Part shown: positions 1 to 12,107 of the stretch, piece by piece
Position numbering within the stretch: position 1 is the stretch's first letter
Layout: the number at the start of each line of letters is the position of its first letter
NCBI GenBank assembly: GCA_013407085.1
Contig: JACCGJ010000697.1
Span: 1 to 64,000 of the forward strand
Length of the DNA: 64,000 nt
Source: Atriophallophorus winterbourni
Taxonomy: Eukaryota; Platyhelminthes; Trematoda; Plagiorchiida; Microphallidae
Direction: 5' to 3'
The notes under the pieces: model-generated
What the model saw: only the letters and a program-made list of their open reading frames with translations
Databases searched by the model: none
Told to the model about the DNA's origin: nothing
Program-made: the position numbers and the translations under genes

Positions 1-225
1 CTATTTAAATTGAACTCAGATTCCTCGGATTGAAAAAATAACTGAGGTCAGTAACTATTGGGTAACTGGATTATTTGTAACAAATTGTATTCGTCATTTA
101 TTATTTTATTGAGGTCTAGTCATCTGTCTCTGGGAGGTATTTTGACCTGCAAGATTTCACTCTAAATACAGTGCTAAAATATCATTACAAGTGGTTAGGC
201 ATCATTAATTTTTAGTATGTGCATA

Positions 226-277
226 ATGACTGTACAGCACTTTGCCTGGATCAGGCTTGTGCTTTCATTCCATACCA
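226..277 (+). repeat. SINE-like repeat, 3' fragment
   Basis: Short fragment of the dispersed family, ending in TTTGCCTGGATCAGG and GCTTGTGCTTTCAT. Sense is defined by the end that carries short tandem repeats (CATAC or CATTC) in other copies, so this copy is in sense orientation. Confidence 0.6.
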
Positions 278-603
278 AGTGCATAATGATCTCATTATCC
301 ATTTGCAAAACCCATGTAGTCTTTAGGATCAAACCGTTAGGCGTACGGTCGTACCATAACGGCGATTACCATGAAATGGAAAACGGCTGGGTGTTTGCAT
401 CCAAATATAGACAAGGCATAGTGTGGTGCTTCTACGCTTTAGTATCTTGAAAGTAATCGGTAATATTTGATAGTCTTCATGGCTGAGAATGTTCGTTGTA
501 ATTCCATCTAACACAGGTATCCACGTGTTAAATTGATCACTGTCAGTTATGAGCTATATGAGACTGCAGTGTCACTCCAGTTAATTCTCACATAACTTTT
601 CTT

Positions 604-682
604 TTCTAGGCAACCTGACGTTATATTAGCCCAAGTGCAGTCCATGATTGTGAGATACTTCACCGCTCAAGGCTTGCGATTT
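604..682 (+). repeat. SINE-like repeat, diverged
   Basis: Diverged copy recognised by the ordered blocks TCTAGGCAACCTGACG, TTAGCCCAAGTGCAGTCC and CTCAAGGCTTGCG. It stands next to an inverted copy at 704-795. Confidence 0.5.
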
Positions 683-703
683 TAAACATCATGAATATGA
701 CGT

Positions 704-795
704 CACAAGCATTGATACAGGCAAAGTGCCGCACAGCCAGAGATCGAAAGTGGGCTATGATATTGTCAGGTTGCACAGGCCTAGACAAATATTGC
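704..795 (-). repeat. SINE-like repeat, partial
   Basis: Antisense copy containing CAGGCAAAGTGCCGCACAG, GTGGGCTATGATATTGTC and CAGGCCTAGACAAATAT in the same order as the longer copies. Confidence 0.6.
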
Positions 796-931
796 AAGTT
801 AAATTAATTTAAAACTGATCCAAATTTAGCTCTGGAATTATTTTTAATACTTTTTTATGGCTAAAAAACACTCAATAATAAAAGTACATTCTTATCAATA
901 AATACTTTTGCAAAAGGTTTTTGGGTATGTA

Positions 932-1160
932 TGTATGAAAGCACAAGCCTGATCCATGCAAAGTGCCGCACAGTCATAGGCTGCACGTGGACTAACATAC
1001 TGTCAGGTTGTCCAGGCCTAGACAGATATTAGGGGGAAATAGAAATGGTAGTGAGACTCCAGCGTGTTTCAGCATGCAGCTCACTACCGTTGGCCATTCA
1101 ATTTAGCACGATGTTAGCCGCACAGCACATAAATGCAGCACGATTGCACATCCGTGCAGG
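932..1160 (-). repeat. SINE-like repeat, near full length (head 1)
   Basis: About 230 bp with the body (CCTGATCCATGC to GCCTAGACAGATATTAGG) and the commoner 5' head (GTAGTGAGACTCCAGC, GTTTCAGCATGCAGCTCAC, GCACGATTGCACATCCGTG). In sense orientation its 3' end is followed by CATACATAC, a short tandem tail of the kind left by LINE-mediated insertion. Confidence 0.7.
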
Positions 1161-1421
1161 TTCTCGGGTATACCTGAGATGAACGAAGATTTATAGAAAG
1201 ACGTTACGAAAGAAATTATTTGATGTAGATTTTTACTTAAATACTTACAATAATTGATCGCTCAACGGAAGCGAATTTTCTTGGAATATATTTTTCAGGA
1301 ATCATTCTCACGTGCATAAGACTAATATATCTAACAATCGCATTCTTTTGATGCATAGTCGTGTGGTACTTTCTGTCCTGATCAGCTTACATTGTGATAA
1401 CTTAAGTTGCCACTGTACTGT

Positions 1422-1534
1422 TCTATTTTCTTCCTCATATCTGTCTAGGCCTGTGCAATTAAACAGTATCTTAGCCCACATGGAGTCTCTGGCTTTGCGT
1501 CACTTTGCCTGGATCGGGATTGTGCTTTCATACT
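1422..1534 (+). repeat. SINE-like repeat, body only
   Basis: Sense copy of the body (CTCATATCTGTCTAGGCCTG to ATTGTGCTTTCATAC) that lacks the 5' head. It lies about 260 bp from the inverted full-length copy at 932-1160. Confidence 0.65.
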
Positions 1535-1599
1535 TTGCCACTTACTGAGCTACATAAGCCATTATACTACTATGTGAATTTCAATTTTACATTTATAGT

Positions 1600-1682
1600 C
1601 ATGGGCTACTTTACCGTATCTTGGCCCATGTTTGATTTATGACTGTGCGGTACTTTACATGGAGCAAGCTTTTGATTCCATG
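1600..1682 (+). repeat. SINE-like repeat, strongly diverged
   Basis: Sense fragment with CGTATCTTGGCCCATG, GACTGTGCGGTACTTTAC and GGAGCAAGCTTTTGATTCC. These align to the body of the family with many substitutions, which suggests an old insertion. Confidence 0.45.
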
Positions 1683-2282
1683 CGTACGTACACTAGCTAG
1701 CACACTACGAAGTCTAGCTTTTACACGCTCAGTAAAAGTACTATTGATGTTATATGGAGTAATTACGAGTGACTAGCACCGTGAAACGTGCCTGTTTCGA
1801 GTTGATGATATCCTTAGCTTGTGAGGAAATTCAACCTCAGAAAATAACAATCTTAATTTTTACTGCTGCCTTGTAAAACGCCACATCATAAAATGGAGTT
1901 TCGGTGTGGTAAACCTGTAGGCCATATTGCGTCCCTGCAGGTTGCACTTCATTGTGCATGAGATAGAGAAGCCGATGAGAACAGACATCAAGTGCTACTC
2001 TCTGCCAGTTTAAGCGGAGGAAGTAACTCACCAGTAAGCCGGTCATGGACACAGATCGTTATTCATGGACTACATTGGTTAGCAACATCAATAAAACTGA
2101 CCAATTGATGAGATCACCATGAGAATTATGCAAGCATCCAGTTTATGTGTGTGGTGTAATTACCGTGACATTTCAGGCGATCTGGAATTTATAAATACAA
2201 ATATATTGCACGCTAGATTGATGTCCAATAAAGAAAACCGCTTCGTCGTCATAATCTGGGACGGCATTACACCCAAAGGTTG

Positions 2283-2800
2283 TCATAGCCGGGGTGGCAG
2301 TGGGGATAAGCTCCCACTGTTTATAAAGTGCTCCCATATGGCACGCGTCTCAAATAGCCTCCGACAACCAAGTCCAGCTTCTGGCCTGCACGAGTGGCTC
2401 CCCGAGCCCGGCGGAACCGCTTCTACCAACAGGAGAAGGGGCGAAGGCGAGTGACTGGCGCCTGAAAACCAGTTTGCTTCGGGCTGATGGAGCTCGTTAG
2501 CCTGGGAGGGCATTTCATCTAAGGGAAGGAAAACCCTGATTTTAGACCTCCGCTGCCTTGCGGGATACCTGATCGCGGGAAAGGCTTCCGGAGAAAACCC
2601 TGAGGAAAAACCTGAAACAGAGTCTGATAGGCCACCTCTTTCTGGCAACTCCCTGCTGCCTTGCAGGTCCAATTGGTTGTGCAAAGGCTAGAGAAGCTGA
2701 CTCGAACAAACGCCGAGTGGTGCTGGGGACGCCGCTTTGTACCCAAATTCCCAAGAACCTTCTTTGAAGCCGACTCATCCTCCAGGAAGAGATAGTCGCA
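2283..2800 (+). mobile_element. RTE-like retrotransposon, 5' untranslated region only
   Basis: A GC-rich segment that begins like the 5' end of the minus-strand RTE copies near 22.75 and 31.65 kb (CCGGGG..GG....GGGGATAAGC). It runs through blocks shared with the RTE at 35.9 kb, including CGGAAC.GCTTCTAC, CAGGAGAAGGGGCGAAGGCG and GGGAAGGAAAACCCT. After about 2690 it diverges, and it ends in repeated TAAAG near 2806. No endonuclease or reverse transcriptase follows. It is either a diverged RTE subfamily cut off after the leader or a non-autonomous element that captured an RTE 5' end. Open frames inside it are leader sequence, not genes. Confidence 0.65.
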
Positions 2801-3429
2801 CTAAAGTAAAGTAAAGTAGTTAGCGAAGTTTAGATACTTAACTATCACCGATCCATGACAATATACACGCCCTTTATCTTAATAAGACATGCATTTGTGA
2901 CAACTCTCTTACCCTCGTCATTTAATGATAAATCGAAATCTGTTGAGAAAGCGATAATATTTTATTTGCAATGCTAACCCAACCAGCCAAGTTTCTGCAC
3001 GTCAACTTATTTTTCGATATTAAGTCGCTGTTTAGTCGATGGTGCTGAAACAGTGCTTCTCAATGGTCTGAAAGCGGCTTACGTAGTGTTTCACCCGCTT
3101 TAGCTTGGTTCAGCAATAGAATAAGCTAGCTACAACCACCTTACGTCTGCTCGTTACCTCCATCAGATTACACTCTTTAATGGCATCTGATATCATATCG
3201 ACTAACATCGTTATTTTAGTGTTGATTGGCTTCACGGCCGTAAACAAGAACCGATTTTGTGTTAAATCGATCCTAAAAGATCTATCGCACTTGGATACCC
3301 TAGGAATAATTTTGCAGTAATTTTCCATCCAGGTCTTGTGAAAGCAATCTGAAATTTTGTATGGAACACTAAGTCCATCGAAAGCTGTTTTGATTTATTC
3401 TTATTGCTAAACCACGGGTTTCGTTCTTA

Positions 3430-3655
3430 ATGCATGTTGTATGCCTGTGCAACAGCCGCATTGTCGGATTCGACTATATTCTCCGATTGTAGGGCTCAAA
3501 CAATCATGGACACAGTCATATAATCTGTATGTGCTGCGATGCTGTCAGATTTTCCCAGCCTGGACAGATAAATGGATTAATAAAAGTGAGACCTTAACGT
3601 GTCCAGCGTGCAGCTCATTAATGGTACCCATCGATTTAGCACCTTGTCACCCATG
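3430..3655 (-). repeat. SINE-like repeat, very old copy
   Basis: Weak antisense match to the full-length family: TGCCTGTGCAACAGCCGCA, ATGCTGTCAGATTTTCCCAG, CCTGGACAGATA, GTCCAGCGTGCAGCTCATTA and CGATTTAGCACC appear in the expected order. Divergence is high. Confidence 0.4.
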
Positions 3656-4189
3656 AAGGACAAAGTTATTGCATAATTGCAATGTCAACACTTTCCAGCA
3701 ATACTAGGAGATGTGCTCATTATGGTGAGCTTGTTCCGGATGTATAAGCACAAAGCTTTTTGTTTCAATTAAGGGTATGAAAGAAAAACCTTTGAAATCG
3801 AATATCGGCGACCTTACTTTGTGTTCGGCACTCCATCTGCACGTGAAACCCTAAATCTGCACGCAACTAAATATTTTTAATGTTTGTAGGTTGGTGTTAT
3901 GGATGATTATTGTTATTATTACTTGCTTTCCGTTTGCTGTACATTCGTGGCTTTCTGTGTTAACACATTGGAGTCTCTCCGAAATCTGAATGATAGCGTT
4001 CTTCCCTCAATTCACTAAGCTTATAGAGGCGTTCTTTCAAAAATTTTGTCCTGTCTCTTTACGCTCACGTTCACCGGTCACTACGCATGGTGATTTCGTT
4101 GATTCAACTATTGGGATACGTTGGCATCCGATTTGTTTACCAGTGACAACACAAAATTTGAAATCATCGTTGTAGACCTTCGAGTCTGG

Positions 4190-4275
4190 GACCCTATTCC
4201 GAACACTATCCATGAGTAAGAAGTCTTGGCATGAAAGTGCAACGAACGTGTGTGATGAAAATGTATGCAACTCAG
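4190..4275 (+). repeat. Possible remnant of the hammerhead repeat family
   Basis: Contains ATGAGTAAGAAG, GAACGTGTGTGATGAAAATG and TATGCAA. These resemble the region downstream of the ribozyme core in the 50-kb copies (GTGTGTGATGGAAATGCATG). No intact core remains and the similarity is short. Confidence 0.25.
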
Positions 4276-6720
4276 CATGTTGGTAACGAATCTCCTTGTT
4301 GTCTCAATCAACACTCTCCCGAGCTTGATGAGGAACATGGTGCTAGACAGGATGGTGAATTCCACATTTTAGCGAACTCTAATCTTTCCTCGTGAAACAT
4401 TTTGCGTCTCTCATCAGGTCCGCTAATTTCGCCCATTCGCATAAACTAAGGAGTTAAAAATTCTCCCTGTGGTACGCTCCCTCGGCTTGTTCCTTAATCT
4501 CACGTTTATTCCGACTGAGAAACCATGTGTTAAAATAAGAAATGCCAAAGTTAACGCTTATAATCTCCCCTGTGTAACATCAAGATTGATTTTTATGTGC
4601 TTAGCCTTAACTGACTTCGATCTCTGTAAATACTCCCGCACACAATTGAAGTGGATTCTAAAATACGGAATAGACGAGATCAACTTCTGCCCTATGCTTT
4701 GAATACAGAGTCTATTTTTTCACTCTCGTCTCATCGATTATAAACACGCCACAGTGTTTCATTAGCGCTGTTTGACGTAACCATTCTGTCGTCTCTCGTA
4801 ATTGTCTTACCGTTCGCCATCAATTTCATTATCATTGGCTGGTGTGAATCAGCTAGCCATGAAATTACACCTTGTTTACATGCTGTCCAAGGTCATTCCG
4901 GTCATTCCATCCGGTGAACAATAGGCAAACGCATCGATTGAGTCTCACGTGTGCACCCTGTGATCTGTACTTTGTACTTTTGTCTCAATATGTATGTGTG
5001 CTTGCTACTATGTGATGTTTACTCCTGTGGAGAAATAGAATAGAATAGCACAGCTTAGTTTATTCGCGCGTCTTTTCAAGCCTGTTATTGTGAGTGTTTA
5101 TATTCTAGCTTTACTTGTTCGATATCCACTTATCATGGATGGCACTGTTGTTATTACTTCCACATGTGCCTGTTTATTCGTTAAGGCTGCAATCCACCTG
5201 AAATACATATTTACAATTGATCGGTTTAGTGAGTTGCAAAAATTCAAGTAAACCATTATTCATACGATTGTTAGACTGACCAAAGTATTGGGTAGATAAA
5301 TTATTAAAAGAAACTTCACTAAGTCCTTGCTAAAACTGCGGTGAAATGCTGGTAAATATCCTGCAGGACAGCAAAAGCTGTTAATGACAGTTCATTCTGC
5401 ATGCCAGCGTATACATTTTAGACCGCGTTTTATTTATTGCTCCATTTTAAACATTGATTGACTGAACCATGTATTGTTTTGCTCGCGTTTCTTCGTACCC
5501 AGTTGACCACCACCCTGTTTTGCACTTTCATCTCAGTGTACACAATATTTCGTTTTCGTCGTCCTTGACCCATTTCCGTTTGGAAAATTTGTCACACTGT
5601 TCCGTACGCCACTGCGTGAAGCCCCGTAGCGCGACCCCAAACGTGCGTTAGTCCGAGCGACGTGGATTGAGTTGAGTTTCGCTCAGGATTCGGTCATTCG
5701 TTGACAAATGATCCGGTACATTTTGTGTGGGTGAACGATTCTCGGTACTATGCAAACAGTCTTGAAAACCGTAAGGGGTGTAATAGGTCCCGTTTTTAAT
5801 GTTTTAGTTGGCGATTCGGAACTCGGTGTTGCTAAATGTGTGGTTTCAGTTAAAACTAGCTTCACTCGAAACCAGACACGGTTGATTAAGTTTGAATTGA
5901 GACCAAAGTCAATTATTTGTTTCATCGTTTTCTTCGCTCAATGTTATAAACTGATCTCGTGACGTCACATTCCCATTGCGAGGATGTACTTGACAAAATC
6001 GATTTGTTGTGATAACAGTGCACCGATCAAATGGGAATTGTTATCGCGTGATCAAGTATACAGCACCTGTTCAACCCAGTTTACTGTTTTTCCAAACACC
6101 TTAGTGTATTATTTGAGCTATAATGCCAGTAAGACAATAGGGTAGTTGGTTGATGCCGCATCGTTTACAATTAGCTGTTTTTTTCGCGGTACGACTCATT
6201 GCTCATACTCCATCGTTCAAAGAGTATCGTGAAGTTCGAAGATCCGCAATACGAAATACACACAATTTCCTGTTTCTTTTTTTCTTTGTTGCCTCTTTAT
6301 ATTCTTCATTTTGCCAGCAATTTGTATGGATGTGGGATGATCAAAATTTGTTTTAACAGTATTAACTGGGTTTTTTTCAATAAAGTTACATCACTATTAT
6401 CCGAATCTCGGGCTTCTTCATGATCACTATATTCAACACTATGCAAGTATGAGGTTTCCAATAATTAAGATGTTCTCTATTTCGAGCTGCACGTGGCTTT
6501 AGCAGCATCATTGATGCGCCTTTAAAACAAGATATATTCCGACGAAACATTTTTTATCACCAAAAATTTCACAGTTTATTTATTAATTATTTTTTGTTCA
6601 GTTCCAACTATCAAAACATTTAGAACTCAAGAAGCAATTTTATTGTGCAGCATGTACTGCATCATCGTCAAAAAATCCCAGCTATGTTTATTTTAATCTC
6701 TGTTTTTTCCGATTTCTCAG

Positions 6721-7152
6721 GGGTTTTTTCGACGCAGCATACAAAAACAAATAGAGTACAAATGTCTCAGGGATGGCAAGTGCATGGTGATTCGCCTAAA
6801 TCGGAATCGTTGCCAGTATTGCCGCTTCCGCAAATGTATTGCAGTTGGTATGTCCAAGGACAGTGTTCGATATGGCCGCATGCCTCGAAGAACCAGAAGT
6901 TCTGAATCCTGTGTGGATGCCCCCAATGCTGTCCAGAAGAAAGCCCCAACCAACCCAACTCAAAAGAATGTGAAGGTGACTCCATCAGCCTTTCTGCCAC
7001 CCGTGACACTGGCTAGTGCAAGCTCTAGCCGCCGGACCCATGATCCTGCTCTTTTGTATGAAACAATTATCAGCGTCAGCCAGTCGTTTCAAAACTTCTC
7101 CCCTTACAGTGAGGGCAGGCTGAGACAACTTACTTATCGTCAAGCAAGCCTT
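6721..7152 (+). CDS. Nuclear receptor, exon with second zinc finger and hinge (E78/E75-like)
   Basis: A ligand-regulated transcription factor of the NR1 type that would act in the nucleus. The acceptor is TTTCTCAG before 6721 and the donor is CTT|GTAAGTATAG after 7152, phase 0 at the 3' end. The exon encodes 144 residues. It opens with [10 protein letters not shown], the continuation of the P-box helix, followed by zinc ligands C15, C21, C31 and C34 and the block [17 protein letters not shown]. The motif GRMPRR (52-57) is the C-terminal extension that in Rev-erb, E75 and E78 contacts AT-rich sequence 5' of a single AGGTCA half-site (family knowledge). Residues 58-144 are a Ser/Thr/Pro-rich hinge that enters the ligand-binding domain. 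The first finger is missing because its exon lies upstream. E78 (NR1E) is preferred; E75 or Rev-erb (NR1D) is the alternative. Confidence 0.9.
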
Positions 7153-8395
7153 GTAAGTATAGAACAATTTTACTCTAATACTCAGCTTTTCATTTTTTTT
7201 CTCGGTTTTCATATTATATATCTGAAGTGACAATTCAGTCTCTACCATCAGTCTCCCCGTTTTCAGTGCCTTCTCTAAATTTATCGATTTTTCTAAATTT
7301 TAACTATTATGCATAAGTGGATGCGTCATGTTTTCGTGCGCCGTTTTATTCCAAGCCATCTGGCATCCGCCCACTCCACGCGTCATTTCTCTCTCACTCC
7401 CACTTGTCCCTGGTTGACCCCAAACTGACCTTGTGCTGTCGGGTAGTGGGGCGCGTCCGTGCGACTGCCAATCAGCTGCTTTGCTGCCATCGCAGACTGG
7501 TCAAGTAGGCAGATAACGTGGTGAATGTTTTGCAATCGATCGCTGTATGAGTCTTATCGGAAAGAACGCGATTGCAGCGGTTACATCACAAACTGATAAC
7601 AACTGTACAAACCGGTATCACTTCCGAGTTGTGTATTTACAATGATCGATTTGTTTGTCTTCTGATCGATCTGTTTGATGGTCGTCAATCGATTATGTTC
7701 GCACAATGTGCGCGAGCATGTGCATTCGTTTCGTTGATGAATTGTTGTGAGCTGATGCCAATCCGCGTCGATGGCCGATTCATGGGAGGAACCATCAGAT
7801 GGATGTGTTTTATGACTCAGTTATGCATATTTCGTATGCGCTTCGTTACCACTGGTTCGCTATGCATGTGTTTATTCGCATTTCACTGCTTCATATTAGT
7901 CCAATTCTAGATTTGTTAAATGTTAGTTTAGTGCTACGTATTTTGCATACCGTACACGATTTCATATGATAGGTTCGCAAAGTGTTCGTACTGAATTGGG
8001 CAAATAAACCTGACTTAACTAAGAAGTGAATGGACCACTATATTTTCTAATATCCTTCCCATTGAGCAACATTTTATCGTTACCTTAGTTTATTCAAACA
8101 TCAACTTTGCTCACTTAGTTCTTATTTGCTGAGATAAGCTTTAGGTTTGTCGAGTAAAACTGATGAAAATCGTTTCTGATTTTAATCACCTGTTAAATTT
8201 ATTCGTATTTGGAGATTCCATAGTTATCGACAGTAATTTATAACTTGATGGTAATTTGTGATGCGGTGATTACTTCCGTTCTAAATTAGGCTGAAAAAAC
8301 TTTAAAGAAAAAGAAATAAATCTTTCGGTTCAAAGACTGCTCGGATGCGTGATAAACCGAAATGTGATAGTCCTCGCCCGTTAAACCATAGCTAT

Positions 8396-8525
8396 GGTAT
8401 GAAAGCACATGCCTGATCAAGGCAAAGTGCCGCACAGTCAGAGACTGCACGTGGGCTAAGATATTGTCATATTGCCCAGGCCTAGACAGATATGAGGGGA
8501 AATAGAAATGGTAGTGAGACTCCAG
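8396..8525 (-). repeat. SINE-like repeat, body plus start of head 1
   Basis: Well-preserved antisense copy (GGTATGAAAGCACATGCCTG to GTAGTGAGACTCCAG). It forms an inverted pair with the sense copy at 8590-8774, separated by only 64 bp, so transcripts could fold back across this region. Confidence 0.7.
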
Positions 8526-8589
8526 CTTATCATTTATCCACTAACCTCAAAAAAGCATCGCAAAGTTCTCAACTTATACTCTCTTTCCT

Positions 8590-8774
8590 GCATGGATGTG
8601 GAATCGTACAGTACTTTGTGCAGTGTGGCTAACACCGTGCTAAATTGAATGACGACAGGTAGTGAGCTGCATGCTGAAACAGGCTGGAGTCTCACTGCCA
8701 TTTTTTCATATCTTAGCCCACGTGCAGTCTCTAACTTTGCGGCACTTTCCTGCACCACACTTGTGCTTTCATAC
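8590..8774 (+). repeat. SINE-like repeat, head 1 and body
   Basis: Sense copy running from CATGGATGTGGAATCG through CAGGTAGTGAGCTGCATGC to ACACTTGTGCTTTCATAC. Part of the body (CTGTCTAGGCCTGGGCAACC) is deleted. Partner of the inverted copy at 8396-8525. Confidence 0.65.
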
Positions 8775-11071
8775 ATAATACAAGCTCTTACCGTAATGAT
8801 CGCGCTTGTGATAAGAATTTTGCAAACCCCAAACACTTTAACTCTTTTCTATTTATATCAAAACCTTATTTGAGTGTTCGGCTCTTGATTTATACAAATC
8901 CATCACACTTACCGTACGCTGCCAGTTTTGTACTAATTTTCGTACTAATTTTTCTTCAGACTAATTTTGATAGAATGATTGAGCGGTACTTGTTGGCATA
9001 TCAGCAAATAATTACACAATATAAGGAACCACTAATGATGAATCAGTTCACTTTCGTTTTACGGATGCCGGACCACCGCCTTCCAAAACGGATTCTTTTT
9101 GCGACACCACGTCTCGACTGGCGCAGAGCTTGTGGTGGCCGAACCGTCGTTTAAACGAATATAGCTATTTTCTTCTTTCACGATTCCTCGAAACCGTGTT
9201 CGTTGCCGTCCTTTCGTCTTCTGGGGAAGTCTACTTAATCTTGTGTGTTGTCAAGTGGAGTGATGATGAAAGCTGATTATGATGCATGGCAATGAAAACA
9301 GTAATTGGCTGTCGTTGATTGAGCATGATTGAAGGATTGTTCCATTCGGGGTGTAGGCACCTCATCCCAGTTTATTTGTCTGTTATATTCTATAGATTCC
9401 GTAGCTGTTTAGGTCTCACCTTTCTCAATCTTTCAAGGTTTTTACGATTTTATGGTAGTTGAGCATTCGGTACATGCTACTGGCGTAGTTCTTTCCCTGA
9501 TGATAGTGATGATGCAAAACAATATGACACATAAACGTTGGCATAAAATTTATTGATGCCAAAACAAAGTTAGCTAGAGAATGTTTGGGATCACATGAAT
9601 CAAGGCTAAATATCTCTGTTTTAATATCGGATATTCTTCAGGTCTGTGGAACAGTTATTCAGTACTGGAATATCAAAGAAGTCCGACGATTAAATACAAT
9701 ATTGTGAGTCGCATTCACAGTGGCGTTACTATCAACCAACACGGCATTATATCGATAATAACAACCATTGTATAGAGCTACGTGAGAGGATGCTATTACA
9801 GTCAGACGTGGCTCGGATCATAAGTTGTTCATAGACTCTGTTGATTCGCGTCATATCCAACTTTTCCCAACTTGATTGGACGAGTGTTTTTGGGAAAACG
9901 TTGGTTAGCAATTCACGTGGGCGATTCGTCTATTACCAACAGGGAGAGTTTCAACGCCATGTGTGTCATACTTGTTTTGCTTGCCATAAGTGATACCTCA
10001 ATTTTTGTGCATATGATCAGTATGCCATTTATACCCCAATTTTATTTCAATAATTCCATGATGCGATTTCTTGAAAGCTTTTTTTAAAGTGAAGCGTTCT
10101 CACGGGATTGGGGTAAAATGTAGAAATCGCACGCTTACCTAAATGAAGTTGCTCATCCCCATAGGTGTTATAATCTAGTTCAAATTGCTGAAGTTCGGAG
10201 CCTTTGCTATGCTTCAAGTTCGTATCTATGTTGTTCTCACTGTTCTCATTAAATTTTGTGCCCCCATTTTGTTGAAGGCAGAAATGTGCGATTGCGTGGT
10301 GATGACACTGAAATGCTCATCACTTAATAAAATATATCCTAGGGGATGGGCCTGATCTTTTAATTGAGCCTCTACTCGTTTTGTAGATGTTCGACTGTAA
10401 CTCCTGTTTTCTCATCTTATCTCCAATAGATTGCTTTCCCCATTACTGCTTCTCAAATTAATTGTCACAGATGTAATTTATTCATTTCTCGTATATGTTT
10501 TAATACAAAATCTAGCTTTTTAATTTGAAAACAAATTTTACGGATTTTATCTGTCGCTTGTTTTCCGACTTCTCATCTAAACTGCCATTGATCGCAACAA
10601 GTCAATCGACCTTTTTTTACCCGGATTCACCATCAGCCAATTCATTCGTCAAACTACAACGTCATTTTCTGTTGGGCACCGCTTCGTCGACCTACATCTT
10701 TTGTTTCTACTTCGATGTGAATGATTGAGCGCACCACTAAAATCATTTGTAACCAACGCGTTGTACTTCAACGCTTGAGTCGTGTTGGTGCAGGCATGAT
10801 ATGCAAATTTACGAGCACTGATGTGTATTGTGTCTTGTTGTTTGTATCAGATAATTTATCTCTACATGTCCTACCATGTCTGGTTTCTCACATACCTGCT
10901 TGCTTGACCTTTGGCTTTTGCACCACCAATTGGCTAGCTGCGACCACCCCCGCGCAATTGCCGAAACGTTTATAATACAAACTAGGGTTTTAGGATTATC
11001 GTATAGTCGTGTGCGCCCCAACTAAAATAGCCCAACATGTTGCCTATTCTCGCGTTGGCTGACGTTTGCTG

Positions 11072-11084
11072 TGACCTTTGACCT
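11072..11084 (-). promoter_or_regulatory. DR1-type nuclear receptor response element
   Basis: The plus strand reads TGACCTTTGACCT, so the minus strand is AGGTCA-A-AGGTCA: two perfect half-sites in direct orientation with a one-base spacer. DR1 elements are bound by dimers of several nuclear receptor classes (family knowledge). It lies in the intron of a nuclear receptor gene, which makes auto- or cross-regulation possible, but no function is shown by sequence alone. Confidence 0.45.
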
Positions 11085-11848
11085 TAGAATAAAAGACGCG
11101 TGTCTGTCAAACAGAGATCTTGATATCAATTGACTGATCAACATTGAGTTGCCTTGGTAACACATACGAAAACATCTGTCACGTAGGATGGACGTTTTGA
11201 ATTATGTATCGGATTGGTTACTGATCGCTTTTGTTTTAGAATGTGTGTTCAGGTTTGATGTGATACCAAGTGAAGGTTGTTGTTCAATTTCGGTCCATGT
11301 GTTCAATATGTTGAACAGATTTTACCTTGTTTTGAGAGTTTATGTGCAGGTACGATTGCTCTTTGCGCTAATGATCGACTAAACTCATTTGAATTCATCT
11401 CAAACCATCACTTAAAATTTCAGCATCCAACAATGACGATTGCTTTATCAATCTGGTTTTAGTTATGCAAAAATGAAATAAAACCAGAGGCACGCTTAAA
11501 TATGAATAGTCTACAAACCGCTGTTGACCAGCAAATGAGAAACTGATATGCACACGGGCCCTTTACTAGAATGCTTAACGTTCGCGAATCTTTTCCGCAT
11601 ACTCAATTTGCAAGAATCGCAAATAGATTTGTTTACCGTGCCAGCTATAACACAATAACAGTTGTTGGGTAAACCTTTGTGGATAGCAAAATAAGAGTCA
11701 GGATTGCCATTGATGAATTTACCGGAATGCGAGCCCCCCGGAAATTTGATTTCTAGATAATGCGAATGTTGTATTACATGAGAACTATCTATCAAGTACT
11801 TAAAACTTACTGAAATAATATCGATCAACCGGTTCAATCACAGTTTCA

Positions 11849-11950
11849 ATGCATGTGGGTCCTGATCGTACTATCCCTTTCTACTGAGCGCAAAAAGCAC
11901 GAAACCGATCCCGGTGTGTGTCATGGAAGTGCATGTAAATGAGCATTCTT
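11849..11950 (+). ncRNA. Hammerhead-ribozyme repeat, degenerate copy
   Basis: Retains the family leader (GGGTCCTGATCGTACTATCC), stem II as CGC-AAAAA-GCA with its closing C, and the core GAAAC at 11901-11905. It then has the downstream block GTGTGTGTCATGGAAGTGCA. The first core strand is damaged (CTACTGAG in place of CTACCTGATGAG), so the RNA is probably inactive. Confidence 0.5.
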
Positions 11951-12094
11951 GATATCGAAGAATCTTATTCACCTGTCGAAAATCGAATGCCGTCGTGGCC
12001 ACCAGAAAAGCAAAAAAATACAATAGACTGGGTATTAGCGGTAGAAATCTTCAAACGATCTCTTACTTTTGCTTTAGTCAACGTTCAAGGACAT

Positions 12095-12107
12095 GGGTCA
12101 AAGGTCA
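12095..12107 (+). promoter_or_regulatory. DR1-type nuclear receptor response element (second)
   Basis: GGGTCA-A-AGGTCA on the plus strand: one consensus half-site and one with the common A-to-G variant, spacer one base. It lies 1 kb from the perfect DR1 at 11072 in the same intron. A further half-site in the string TTTGACCTTAGA occurs at 12283-12294 and the same string covers the edge of the first DR1. Confidence 0.4.

Larger units (their letters stand above)
1..6720. other. Upstream intron or 5' flank of the nuclear receptor gene
   Basis: No coding exon was recognised here. The first zinc-finger exon (Cys-x2-Cys ... CEGCK) that must precede the exon at 6721 was looked for and not seen, so it probably lies outside the window and this stretch is intron. 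It holds several SINE-like copies (226-1682 and 3430-3655), one RTE-like 5' fragment (2283-2800) and a hammerhead-repeat remnant near 4200. The remainder, including 4300-6700, shows nothing recognisable. Open frames here are short and look like chance. Confidence 0.5.

Noticed and set aside
2283..2684. 133-codon minus-strand frame in the GC-rich RTE leader
   Set aside because: It lies antisense to the RTE 5' untranslated region; GC-rich leaders have few stops by chance.
1..6720. First zinc-finger exon or start codon of the receptor
   Set aside because: No CxxC...CEGCK coding string with a donor was found; the short frames at 5469, 5750 and 6150 have no receptor features.
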